Origin: Congeria kusceri
Taxonomy: Eukaryota > Mollusca > Bivalvia > Myida > Dreissenidae
Assembly: GCA_027627225.1 (NCBI GenBank)
Contig: CM051024.1
Coordinates: 83,652,204 to 83,716,203, forward strand
DNA: 64,000 bases
Reading direction: 5' to 3'
Shown here: piece after piece, positions 1-13,900 of the stretch
Position numbering within the stretch: the first letter of the stretch is position 1
How the letters are laid out: every line of letters starts with the position of its first letter
Notes under the pieces: model-generated
What the model saw: the letters and a program-made list of their open reading frames with translations, nothing else
Database searches by the model: none
Told to the model about the DNA's origin: nothing
Position numbers and translations under genes: made by a program

Positions 1-1655
1 TACAAACGTCCCTGATTGCCATACATAATGATAAATGTTGCCATACGTAATGATAAATGTACAAGAGTTGTTTGGTTTAACTGGATACTTCAGATACAGC
101 TATTACTTCGTGTTTTAATTGCGATAAGATATGCATTTCAAAAATGGGTCAAACATGAATTTACTGGAAATCATCATATTAATACCGGTACATGACTTCT
201 CCAGCAGTTACATAATGTTAAACAGAATACAAAAAGATTTAAATCAGTTAATTCTTAAGAACAACCCCGTCAGCATAAATGTCAAGTAACACAAGTGTCC
301 ATACTATGCAAATGATAAATGACATTTAATGTCGGCCATATCTAACAGCAACTTTCATTGACGATTCCAGTCAATCAAACTTGTATTCTCATCACAATGC
401 TGAAGGCAGCAATCGATAATCCATTTGTAATTTAGCAGGTTGTTCAGAAATTCTGAATTTACTGGTAATGTAACTGACTCCATACAGTGAAAATCATGAC
501 TGAAGCATAGCTTTTACTGCATAATTTCTAGCTTTATTGCATAATTTCGTGAGGCAGTAACTTAAAAGCCACCTTCAGAGAATGACAATGTAAAAAATAT
601 TTGCATAATGAAACACTATATAAAATGACGCTCAAGTTCAACATGTGTCGAGACGAATTACTTATTTCGTCAAGGAAGAGTGCATCAAAGCAGTAAAACG
701 ATGTTGTCATAATCTGAAATACCAGTAATTAAGAACTCAATTTTGCTAAAACTGTAGCTTGGCATTTACATGCAAATTTATGTCATGTGTTGAAATGTAC
801 TACACTTTGTTCGATGCATGCATAATGAGAGAGTTTCAAAATAAGACTATTAAAAGCTGTCATACAGGACATTTTAGAGAATGCTAATTTTTCTAGAAAT
901 GATTTTGAAACTGTACAAAATACTTGTTTTATTCAGACGCATAATTATTATGTAATATTAGATGTTTTGGTTTGTTGTTTTTAGAAAAATCCAGATGCAA
1001 ACGCTCAAACTCATGTATCGTGCCAATTAATATTAAACATATTTCAGATTTTAAAAATTGGTTTTAGTGTAATGGCCAACTAAACTGTTAGCGCAATTAA
1101 CTGTTCAAAACACCATGAGACTGGCATGCCTATCATATGTATCCAACAACACAACAGTGATTTTTGTTTTTGCTTCTTTGGCAGAGTCCCACATACATAT
1201 GAGGCGTGTTGTTGGAAACCAGGCTTAATGCATGTGCATAAAGTGTCATCCCGAATCAACCTGTGCAGTCCACACAGGCTAATCAAGGATGGCACTTGCT
1301 GCCTACAGTGGATTTATGCTTAGAAGAGACTTCCTTGAAACAGAAAATACCATAAAAGCGAAAAGTGCCATCCCGGATCAGCCTGCGCGGACTGCACAGG
1401 CTGATCTGGGACAACACTTTATGCACATGCATTAAGACCGGTTTTCCCACGACATGCCTTATATATGGACCCATAAGATTCCTAATCACAAAAAGCTGAT
1501 TGTAAAAGATTCCCAATACTGAAAATGTCAATCAATGTTTTACAATATTTTTAGCCTTGAGTTTAATAATTAATTAACCAAATTTCATTTTTCCCATTAA
1601 ACAGAATTTCACCATTTGAAAATTGGCAATTTGATGGGCACTGCATCTATTCCAC
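1..1655. other. intronic sequence left of TMTC2 exon 4
   Basis: AT-rich, with no coding exon recognised on either strand. It holds one copy of the TGAGGCG palindromic element at 1202-1461. The remaining TPR exons of TMTC2 would be expected further left. Confidence 0.6.
1202..1461. mobile_element. TGAGGCG-family palindromic element, copy 1
   Basis: The ends AGGCGTGTTGTTGGAAACC and GGTTTTCCCACGACATGCCT are inverted repeats. Inside are the characteristic internal palindromes GCCTGTGCAGTCC / GGACTGCACAGGC and the text CTTAGAAGAGACTTCCTTGAAACAG. There is no coding capacity. It looks like a foldback or MITE-type non-autonomous element, and this copy is diverged from the others in the window. Confidence 0.75.
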
Positions 1656-1800
1656 AAAAAGTGACAAAAAATAACTGCAACAATTACAAGTTATAGTGTA
1701 TATTTGACATTTAAGGGGGGTACTTAATCCCATTGCCAAAAGTGTAAGAAAAATCACTGCAACGTTTATGTGTTTGGGCAGTACATAAAAACCCATTCCC
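1656..1800 (-). pseudogene. decayed tandem copies of the 3' edge of TMTC2 exon 4
   Basis: The text around the exon 4 donor (1801-1880) is repeated twice, in degenerate form, further into intron 4. The block at about 1656-1735 matches base for base over most of its length (TTATAGTGTATATTTGACAT against TTATAGTGTGTATCTGACAT) and includes a damaged donor. A shorter copy lies at about 1737-1800. On the coding strand the copies contain stops, so they are not usable exons. Confidence 0.7.
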
Positions 1801-1833
1801 AAAAGTGATATCAAAAATCACTGCATCACTTAC

Positions 1834-1948
1834 AGGTTATAGTGTGTATCTGACATGTTAGGGCGGTACTTTAGGGCATTCCTATAAGCTGTCTCTGCAT
1901 CTGTGATTCTTCCCTGGCTGTTATAAATGTTGGCCAGGTTTCCCCAGG
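1834..1948 (-). CDS. TMTC2: TMTC2 coding exon 4 (first TPR)
   Basis: 115-base exon: 2 bases, 37 codons, 2 bases. The acceptor is TTTTGATTGCAG|CC and the donor AACCT|GTAAGT. It encodes AWGNLANIYNSQGRITDAE, then TAYRNALKYRPNMSDTHYNL. This is a canonical tetratricopeptide repeat matching the first luminal TPR of TMTC2, and its entry phase matches the end of exon 3. No further exon is recognisable between here and the left edge, so the rest of the TPR domain lies outside the window. Confidence 0.9.
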
Positions 1949-4900
1949 CTGCAATCAAAATCATTCCAACTGTGCATGCAGTTAGGTATCAAATAACATA
2001 ATGCAGGTTTTAATTATTCCATCTAATCCTGCTGGGTATTAAAATGCACATAAAAAGCCAGTCATGCAACATTAAGTTGGTAACATGTTTATCTGTCATG
2101 CTTCGAATCATCATATGGAAAATTTTAAAGATATGAACCTTTTGGGGGGGGGGAGGAAAATGAAAATGTTTAGGCATGATTATGAGTAAATTTATTGGCT
2201 TCAGCAAATCAATAAGGTTGCAAAACGAAGATATTAAATTATAATAGTGCGTGCATTGCTTTCTAGTGGCTGCTTGTGAGTAATAGATTGCCTTACACAC
2301 AAACTTTAAGAAATGCACATAGTTTTTACACATTTTAACTGAGGGCAGCTTGTGTGTCTAAAATGAGAGCCAAAGAAGGTATTCATTGTTGCGATACATC
2401 TATCAGTCATACTTTGCATATATCATTTTTGAAGCAATTTTCTACAGCAATCGCTCATTCAGATTAGGAAGGCACATATAATATAAATAACAGGCTTGGA
2501 TGCTTTGAAATGTCCACAAGGAAGGTCAATCAAATGTTATATACTCAATACATGAAATCATGCCATGTTTGTTATAACAACAGCATAACAATAAACTCTA
2601 CCTCTTTAAATTAGTTTATGTAGCCAGTTCTTCTACTGCCAAACTATAAATGAAGACATAGCATGCAGCTTTTACCTTTTATACTTACTACATGATGATG
2701 TGTTACCTATTACCATTTAATAGCCAAACAATTGTAAACAAGAGGGTCATGATGGCCCAAAGCGCTCACCTGAGTACTGGCAAAGATGAAGGCCTTACTG
2801 TTGTGACGGGCTTGAACAGATGTGGGAATGTACGCCACGATGTCCTTAAATAATTTGTCTAGCTGATTAACTCACATGCATATAACAAGCAGGGGTGTGG
2901 AAATCCTATGCCCGACTTGTCCGATACAGGTAATTTTACCGTCCGACAAATGGATTTTTCCTGTCTACTTGTCCATGGACAAGTATATTTTCAAGGTGTA
3001 AACATGATGTTTAAGTTGGAAGTTAATTATCATATTATTATATCCTTATATATTTGAATGACAAATTGTGTTTTATTTATAATTTAATGAAAAAATATAT
3101 CAGGAAAGCCTGGAATAAAAACTCTATTTTTGTTTGGACAAGTGACTCTTGTTTGCTGACAAGTAGTTTTTTTGCGATGAACTTGTCCATGGACAAGTTA
3201 AAAATTTTGATATTTCCACACCCCTGCCAAGTATGGACTACCCTGGTATCTTACTTTTTGCAGGCAATTTGAGAAGAATAGTGTGAATGCTGCAGTTACA
3301 GCAGTTCTGAAAGATAATGACAACGGCTGCGCAAAGGTCATGTCATGCTTGCCGGCTTGTTCCAAAGAGTTGAGTGCATTGCCATTTACCCATCCTATAT
3401 TCAAATTCACTTAAGATGTTATGGTCGAAGACAAATTGTGCAAGTTTGGTCCAGATTAGTTGCAAATGAAGTCCCTGTCTAAGTCTTGCATCAAATCCAT
3501 TTTTGCATTATTTTTTTCAATTAAGGGGAAATAACTCCAGTGTTCAAGGCCTGATCTGTCTTATTTGCTGCCTGTGCTAAGATCTTATGGCCATACAAAA
3601 CCTGTGGAAGTTTGGTCAAAATTTAATGAAAAATGAAATCTTCATGGATGAAAAAGGAAATTTTTGCATTTTTCGACTTATAATGGGGCCATAACTCCAA
3701 TGTTTGTGGCATTATCTGGCCCATTGTTGGCTTGTGCTGCGATAATATGATCGCAACTCTTAAAGTTTGGTCAAAATTGGAAGAAAAATGAAGTCTATGA
3801 ACAAAAAAGGCAATTTTTGCATTTTTTCCACACACATGGGGCCAAACTCCATTGTTTGTGACCTAACCTTACCCATTTTGGCCTTCTGCTGAAAGCTTTT
3901 GGACACACACAAATTGTGGAAGTTTTGTCATCATTGGAAGAAAAATGAAGTCTCTATGAAGAAAAAAGACAATTTTTTCCACAAACAAGAGCCATTACTC
4001 TAAGCTTTCTCGTCTGATTTGGCCCATTATCTATACCAACCAAGATTTTATGGTCAAACACAAACTGTGCAAGTTAGGTAAAGATTGAATCAAAATGTAG
4101 TCTTTATAGCGATAACTGACCAAATTATTGACGGCATACGGATGACGGACGCTTGACGATGGACGCCGCCAGAGGTCCTCTATACCAATAGCTCACCAAG
4201 CACTTGGTGCTCAGGTGAGCTAAAAATAGAAGAAACATAAACATGACTCATGTGTGCTAAAAGTTTCATTCATTGTTATCACAGAATGCTAGTATTTACC
4301 TTTCGGTGGATTAACAGCTATCCCTGATGTGTACAGCATTTCTTCCGATGCCCAGTCCCGGTTCCGGCTAACAGTCTTCCCAGAACTCATCAAAACAAGG
4401 AACACCGTTGCCATGACTACCAGTTTTTGCATGAGACCATCATGCTCATATCGCAAATAAATAATATTTACACCGTGAGCAACAAGCATGCACAAGCCCA
4501 TGCTTGGAATATATAGAACTCTTTCTGCGATAACGAATCCGACGTAGAAAAATAAATTTGTAGCTAGAATGAATGGCAACACCATCAATGCTGCGGAAAA
4601 TATTAAAACATCTACGGAATGTGAAGAAATGGAGAATGAAGCGGAATGACTATTTGTAGTTGAGACATTATGTTCTGCCGTCAACGAGGATTGTCGGCCA
4701 TATTGTTTATCTTTGCTAGATGAGTATTTTGTATGTAACGTCACATAACCTGAATGGCCATTACCATTTATGCACACTTTTTCTTCACAATGTGAATGAA
4801 TAAAGTTGAAAATAATTAACAAAAAATATGCTAGTATGGAATAAAATGTTAATGTAAAAATATTTCTATAGTCTGAGACACTTTCCACAAGCGGTATTGA

Positions 4901-7900
4901 AGTCATCGACCAATCAAAACTCAGCACTCGAGGGCAAAGCAAAATCCACATATTTAACGCTGGCAACAGCAAATACGTCAGAGTTCTTGTTATGAAACTG
5001 TCAGAATCCGAAGCGGGATTGTCTGACGGGGCGAACTCTGGTGGAGTGTAGCCCATGAAGTACATGCGGAAGGCAACCAGTGTGACCAGGACGACAACCA
5101 ACAGGAACAATCCTTCCATCGCTCTCCACCACTCATCCTGAAAATACACAAATAGCAGAACTTTACTTGAATATCAAAATGGAGAAAATTAAGGTTCATT
5201 TTGTTTAAACTTGTTGCTTTTATCTAGGATGGCACTAAGAAATAAAGATAAGTAGCAGTATATATATTTTTTGCACATATGTATGTCCTTTTTATGTGTT
5301 TTCTTTTTTACTAGATTGTGAGCAAAATTTCTCATTTTTTAATTTAAATTTCAGAAATATTTGTAGCCATTGGCCATTTTGGCAAATTGCAGCTCTTACA
5401 TAGCTTTATGACCATGGAAGCTGAGTTCTCTGACTTTCAGATAAGTTGCCTGAGAGTCACCTTCTATAGATCATAGTAGTATGCTTTTGTATTGACTAGC
5501 ACTACTAAGAAGATATAAATCTGATTTGTGGAACTTCTATTTTAAATATTTACGGTTACCTACCTAGAAAGTTACATGGCAACGACTTAACAAAAGCATG
5601 TCAGAATTACCAAGCCACAGACCTGACAGTCAAATTATCAACAAACACTGCTGTAATAAATTCTAAATAGTCAACAGATATAGTGTCGCCAAGTGGCAAG
5701 TGATATTCAATAAAACTTTTCAGGGGAAACTGTTAACCATCTCAGAAGGGCTAAAAACATCTTTCCAGATGGAGAATTCGAACAGTTGTATACTGGTAAA
5801 TATTTTGGGACAAAATTATGGCAGACTTCACGAAAGCTAAAAAAAAGAAAAAATATGCATGTGAGTTTATTTTTAACCCAACTGTGTTTTTTTACTGCAT
5901 GCAGAGTGACACAACAATTTACCACTTATGTATGTATTTAAGTAATGACACATAACATAATATTCTCAGTACAAATGCCTACGGTATGCCATCTGTTGGT
6001 GGTATACATATTGTCAAACACATGGCATTGGTGTCACGATAATCAGTAATTACCATTTCTGACAGGTTAAAAAAGTGCATACAGTCAATAGCACAATTTA
6101 TCTCTGCCAAATCATTCGTCAGTATCTATAAGAAACTGCACACAACTGTACCAGTCGCTTGTATATGCGATACAATGGCGGATCATTCTACACACATTCT
6201 CCTCATCCTCAATTATCACTAAATGGTAGCATACTATGGTTTCAATACAAAAATGTACATACCCGAACACAACTAATGGGCTCCACATCAAACTTTGTCC
6301 TACCCCTTATCAATAAACAGTCAAAAAGTCAGTACTTTTGATAATAATGAATAGCTTTAATAATAAGGTGCCAGATATTTGACTACCCGTAACTACATCA
6401 GTTACTATCCTTGTCAATGATATCCCTGAACCCTACTTTAAACATGTGTATAGCCATGAATGTATTTTGGGGCTGGAAGCCTTTGTTTAATGCGGCGGTC
6501 GCACATTGCTGATTTTGGCTCCCCACAAAATCCCGATTTATTCGGATTTTACAAATTAGGCTGTGTAACCCAAATGTTACGGGACATTCAGGAGTGTTTT
6601 GCCAACCTTGCCAGACATGTCCCAATATTTCCGATCCGCCCGGCAGTGTCCCAGTAGGCTGTCCCGACATAGTCGATGCTACGAATCATACCAGAATTGA
6701 ATTGAGAACGGGTTAAACACGGCTGGTAACAGCTGAAGTGATGGTTCCAGAACGATGTCGAGAGAATCACAAATGATCGGGACACGTCAGCCTTAAATCA
6801 CAGGATCTCGTCCCGACATTCGCCATATTTGATTCGAGACGCTGTCAAATCAAGAACAGTAGTAACAATCGGGAATGTGTGATTGAGGCTTTAGGAAGTA
6901 CCAGTGCGGAAACTTGTAGGCATAGAAAAGGGCTCACAAACTGATCTTGTACAACGAAGTATGGGAAACAGTTTTTTTGTGAAAGTTGTTGTTGCAATTA
7001 TTGTAAATTAATAATAACAGTTGTCTTGTAAGGGACTATTTTCTATACATATCAGAGGGACAGTTCTATCTGACAGAAAATTAATAATGAAGTTCAATGT
7101 CTTTAAACCTTTTTACTCTTTCATCCATTGTACATTTCCTCAGTGAACATTTAGTTTCACCAAAAAAAATCTTCAGAATTCTTTGTACAAGTCAGGTGAT
7201 ATGATTTTTGACACATCTATCAAAACACACTAAAAAAAAAACAACAAGTCACTTACAAATTCATCCAGTGATCAGATAATGTTCACAAAGTCTTTGCAAA
7301 AGAGGAAGCAAGACTAGCATGTAGCTTAACTCGATATATTTCATACAGAATTAAACAAACAAATTATCTAACTTCAACAAGTTAACTTTTTAGAACTTGG
7401 CCTATTAATAAGATCAATTACAGATACCTTCAAATGTCGCTCTTGTGATTTTATACCTGTCAAAAATATACAAAAAATAGCTCTTAACAAAATCTAAAAT
7501 GATTAAACACCCCCCTCTCCACAAAAAGTACAATTAAAAGATAATTACACGTGGAGAATCTGGCAAATCAAGATATATTTCAAAAAGGTTGTCCATGAAA
7601 AATATTGTCGGCAAGTACACGGCTTTGAGAACACAAAAGAGATAATCGGCAAGAATAATTTGCACTGTCTGAAATGGAAGCTAATTACACGGGGGGGTTA
7701 AATACAAACTGTCAACTATCGAAAACCCAAAATCCATTATCTAGGCAATCTAGCATGCAAAAACTGAATTTCACAAAATCACTGATAGAGGGATATTGTT
7801 CATGACATTGTACAAGTCTAGACAAAATGACTTTCAACATGATTTGGTTTCGCTATAGCGGCTCTCTTGGCTTAAATAGATTTCCAACCCCCATAGTCAA

Positions 7901-10900
7901 TTATAATGCGACCATTACCTCAAGTAATAATATTTAACCACTTCGGGCTAATACTGTAGTAATTTTACACAGCGAAGTACAGACAGTAGAAAAATTGCAA
8001 TATTATGCAAAAAGCATACCAATACCTGAGGGTTTGTTAATTCATTCGTTTGTAATTAATAGTGTTCATAAAACAATCTCCAACAACGTCCTTCAACTCT
8101 TTAGAAGGCATGCCACTTTGTTTAAAGCAATGACGACAGGTGGTCGCTACTGTTATTAATTTTCATAAATAATAAATAACATAAATAATATTGCCTTATA
8201 ATACTATACCACATTAGTCTATGTGTAATTAGTGCCATTTTATAAAATAAATAAATAAATACTGATTGATGTAATTATTATTTTAGTAACTTTTAAACTA
8301 TGAAAAAAAAAAAAAAAGTCCTCACAATTTCTGTTTCACTGAATTTTTGGAAATGGTGGAGAAAAAAAAATACATGACTAAATATGGAGTGTCTTAAATC
8401 ATTTGAGTCAGGCTATAAACGTTGAATATCACAGTGGATGGTTAAGAAATTATTGTTTGCCATTTTCTTCTTAATTATTTTTTTTTAATTCTACAGATTT
8501 GTATAAAATTTTCCACCGTACGTTTCTTAATAACACTGATACGAATGTCTAAAATATTAATTTTGATTCTAAACAAAAAAGCCATTTGAAATCTTATCAC
8601 TATGGAGTAGGAGTAATATTTTTTTTATCTTTACATGTGTGCAAGTATATATAGCTTAAAATTAATACCCAATCATCCGAATAAGAGCCAGGCATAAAAG
8701 ACAGCATTTCATATTTGCTAACAAACAATGGGGAGATTATAGCCATGTTTGCCCAGCAATCTAACATCTGAGAGTTAAATGCTAGGTAAAATAAAGTGTC
8801 CCTTTCACGACCCTTTGTTGATTAATGTAAACAACAGCTTTTGTCAATTTTTATTGTAAATAAAGTCAAATGGCTTTATAAAGTGCAGGTTGACCACTGA
8901 AAAGTAATTATATAGGGTTTAGGCTCATGATCACACTATGTCATTGCAAAACACAAAATACTGCATATTGCTGGTATGAATATTTGACCCATCTTCTACA
9001 ACGTTTTACGAAATATAATTTTTTCAGGACTTCAAAAATTAATTTAAATTTGGTCCACATCATACTGTCTGATTTGTCAAGATTGTTCTTATGATATTGA
9101 AATTAATTTGGAAACTTTCAGTTTTTTGCCTTCATAAATGTTCACAGGCTTTATATTTTTCTTCCTGTGTTATCATGATAATAACATGACATCTCAATTT
9201 CAATATTGGATCATCATAAAGTTTGGGCAACATTTCAGCACTACACAAATATCATCGCAATTTTCAAATAACCAAATGGTTGTAAATTTCAAACTTTGTT
9301 TGCCCGGTTATTATAATTATTGAACTGATCTGATAAAAGAAGCGCACAGATGGGCCTCATAGGCTACACAATGTTTGAAAATTTGCGTCTCGTCTCCAGT
9401 TATATCTCCTACACAGACCCCACTCCGGCATGTATTGACCCATCAAATTTCTTATTTAATCCCCGCAAAAGGTTAGCTTGTATCAACAAAATATTTCACA
9501 AAAGCTGACCACTGTACTGTTTGTATTTCTTGACCAGTCAATCTATTTTCAAATATTGGTGTTAATCATTCAACTTTCGCTAGTAAATTTGGACAGAAAT
9601 TTATGACTGGTTTTAAAATATTTAAAGCTACCGTCATCACACTTAATGCAGTATTTAAACTGTAAAAGAGTAACGTATAAGTCATTTAAAGCAGCTGTAT
9701 ATAAATATGTTGATAGAAATAAAATTTAGCAGAAATTGTTTATAAATGGATATCTTACCGATCAAAATACAAAAAAAGCGCATTGAAATCAGTAAAATAA
9801 TAACGTTTTGGTAACTTTTTATCGTACCATTTCCTGTATGGGAGAGCTGGTGATGCCTCTGGAGTAAAATCAGCATGTACATTAGTGTATATTCAGTTCG
9901 TACCAAGCGTTTTCGAACATAGGCATCATAAAATTCCTTTCATAAATAAGAAACAGTTTTCAGTCAAATAAACATTAATAATGTTCATTAAAACAAATAC
10001 CAAATCAAGGTGTATTTAATTATATTCTATGAACTGCGGCTATTACACTGTATTCCATTTTATAAATTAGGCCACAATATTTTAATATTTTTGAGATGTT
10101 TGCATACAAGTAATCTACAATTACTCATTACTGATACAATGTTAATCAAACATCAGGAGAACAATCTATAGACAAACATATAAAACTCAAAAGACATTAA
10201 CAATGAATTACAAAGGGAAAAGCACTGCTTTTTTTGTAAATGAAATCTGAGTAATTAAAAGCTAATTATATCAAATATAAATTTACAAAGTATTATATAT
10301 GTATGCATTGCTATTAGCTCTTTTCTTTTCCCACTGTGTTTCAATATACATCTATAAATTAGACGAAGTTCCTCCAAAGAAAATCTTGTTTTATTAGACT
10401 AAGTTCCTCCGAAGAAAATCTGGTTTTATCTTTGAAGTTCGTCCAAAATAAAGCAACAGGTTTTATAAAACAAAGTTCCAGAAAATCTGGAAACTTCACT
10501 AAAATATGTTTCTTTGTCACTCTATGTTCGGAAATTATTGTTACCATTTCCAGCATTTTTATTTTCAAAACATTAAAATGAAAATAACTTGATTTTAAAT
10601 GCAACAAAACATCATATCACTTATCTTAGTGGGAAGCTGGGTAATATTTCTAAAATAAAATTTTTCTAATAACAAACATCTGCAATACAAATAAACTACT
10701 TTCCACAATATAAATGTCCTCTATTTGAATTTATTGCAAATTTATATTAAAAATCCTCAAAAAAGCGGTGATAAAAGACACAAATCATTGTGATGATTTT
10801 TCCACGCTTCCATGACCAAGTTAAAAGTCACTTTAAATCATACATACCCGGCGCATTACCATATCACACTTTAAATAATTTCATATATCAGTAAACATGC

Positions 10901-13900
10901 TCCAACACATTATCGACTAACATTTTTAAAACATTTTTTTACAACCACAAGTACTGAGTTAATAATTGAGATGAATAAATATTGTTTGTGGCTTCTGTAA
11001 TGTAATGTCAACATTTATAATTCCGTTCATGTACTAACAACCATAGCAGCTACCGGTATTTTCTAGTTTTTCAAATATTAAAACAATGTTGATTTTTTTT
11101 GCTTTTTGGAATGCAAATAAATAGTACCAGTTGAATTTTGTAAACATTGTGGTCTTGTTTTAGAACTTCACTATTGTCAATTATTTTCTATAAAAGGTAT
11201 ATAGGATCTGACACAAGCTGTCATGTCATACCATATTTTATTATACCAGTTCAGCAAGTTTGTTAGTAAGCGAGCCTTTGGCGAGCTTACTAACAAATTT
11301 CCTGGACGAGTTTAAGGTAGAAAGGTCCTAATGACTTCGGAAATACTCGCAAAATATCTGTTAACTTCGGCCCATTCGCACTATTCGTAAATCTAATTGA
11401 TCTGATCCGAAACAGACATTATTTTCGCGAAATAAACATTACTTTTCAAATGTTGAGTTATTTTAAATTAAATGTGTGAAATAAATGCTTATTTGTGTTT
11501 AAAGAAGAAAGTAAAAATGTAGTTTGAACAAAAACAAGGTATTCTGGCATGGGGAATACCTTCAAATGACGTCATTGTTGGGAATTTCTGTTTACATTTA
11601 ATCATGACATTTTCACGATATGTCTGGTGTATTTCATTACACTAAAGTCAAAATAGTTATAAAAAAAACGTCCAAGGATTATTAGTATTATCGAACATAA
11701 TTATTTGTATATAAAAACATATGCGTGAAGGAGATACATGCTCCTTGCTGTGAAATAACATTCATTCACACCAAAAACTTGGAAAAATAGTCAGGCGAGA
11801 TGGGTGGAGAGCGGGACGTCGGGTGATCGAGTTTGGTGTTCTGTTGGATAATTTAAAATACTGTTCATTGTGTACACTTGGACCTGTTCCACACACACAC
11901 TTATAAAAAATGTTTAATATTTTTCTGAATTTGGTAACCAAGGATATGTGAAACTCAGCTAGTTACATTTGTATTAAAATGTTTACACAAAACACTATTT
12001 CTTTAACATTAATGCAAAAATAATTCATTTAATATCGATACTGCTATTTGATTATAATTAGAAGAGAAAAAAATTATTTTAAAATTTTATGAAAATATTT
12101 GCTTTTTTACTTGAATGTCTTATTTTTCATAATTTTCATTTTTTTGTATAACATAGGGTTGCTTCACTCCAAATGTTATACCTTGAAATTTTTGTGGTGA
12201 ACCTATGTCAATTTATACCTTTTCCCTCTCAGATAAGGTTATATTATATTTTGGTGTTACTGATTTTGACATAGTATGAAATAAAAGTAAAAAATGTTTG
12301 GTGTATTTTTACTGTAATGAAATCTGTTGTTTTTTACCATATGCTTAGCCAAATTTAATGTCATAAGTATTGTTGGTCAACTTCAGTACTTATGTTTGTT
12401 ATACTTTTTCATAAGATACATTTTTAACGTATAAATTAAAGCTATTCAGGAATAAATAAAATACATTTTGACAATATGTCAGTCATTTTTTAAGTGTACC
12501 CCATCAACATTTTAGGTTGAAGTAGAAAAATGAGGGGTTATAACAGAAATCGCATTTTTGTCAAAACGTGTGGTTAGATTTTGGTTATATTTTATAGTTT
12601 AGTCTCATAATAGATTTAATGATCAAAGATAACAAGAGATGTTTGTAAAACATGTATGCCCCCCCCCCCCCCGACTTGCAGACAATTTGTGAATATGTGC
12701 AATTGTTAAGACATTTTTTTAATATGCAATCCCAAGCGAGGTCTCGATATATATGGTATCTATGTATGAAGTTTCATTTAAAATCTTGATGCGTTCTCAA
12801 GTTATTGAGCGGAAACCGTTTTTCTATTTTTAGTAATGGTGACCTTGACCCCACCCACCCCATATGAAATCCGAAGAGAGGTTTCAATATAAGGTATCTA
12901 TGTATGAGTTTCATTAAAATATCTCGATGCGTTCTAAAGTTATTGAGCGGAGACCGTTTTTCTACTTTTAGTAATGGTGACCTTGACCTTGACCCCACCC
13001 ACCCCATATGCAATCCTAAGCGAGGTCTTAATATAAGGTATCTATGTATGTAGTTTCTTTAAAATATCTCAATGCGTTCTAAAGTTATTGAGCGGAAACC
13101 GTTTTTCTATTCTTTGTAACGATGACCTTGACCTGGACCTCACCCGTCCCATATGCAATCCCAAGCGAGGTCTCGATGTAAGGTATCTATGTATAAAGTT
13201 TCATTAAAATATCTCAATGTGTTCTCAAGTTATTGAGGGGAAACAATTTTCTAGTTTTAGCAATGGTGACCTTGACCTTTGACCTGTTTACCTCAAAATT
13301 TATAGGGTTCTTCCTTTCCTCCAAAGTAACCAGCGTACCAATTTTCATTATCGTAGGTCAAAGCGTTCTCAAGATATCGTGCGGAAACAAAATGGTCTAC
13401 CATTTTTCTATTTTTAGTAACGGTGACCTTGACCTTGACCCCACCCATCCATATGCAATCCCAAGCGAGGTCTCTATGTAAAATATTTATGTATAAAGTT
13501 TCATTAAAATATCTCAATGCGTTCTCAAGTTATTGAGGGGAAACCATTTTTCTATTTTTAGCAACTGTGACCTTGACCTTTGACCTGTTGACTTCAAAAT
13601 TTATATGGCTCTTCCTTTCCTCCCAAGTAACCAGCGTACCAACTTTCATGATCGTAGGTCACAGCGTTCTCAAGATATCGTGCGGAAACGACCGACCGAC
13701 CAACAGGTGCAAAGCAAGATACCCCCACTTTTTCGAAGGGGGGCATAATAAGAAAGTCAAGGTCTGAAAAAAGTCCCATTAGGGGCTTTCTACCTTAATA
13801 CCCAGAAGGTGCAAATGAATGAAAACAATGATGTTAACACTCTATTATGTGAAATAAGAATAAGACATCCAACATAGAAGCAACATGAAATGTTTCGTTT

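Noticed and set aside
12774..13779. Several 61-82 codon ORFs on both strands
   Set aside because: All come from the 144-bp repeat units and repeat the same peptide with each unit.
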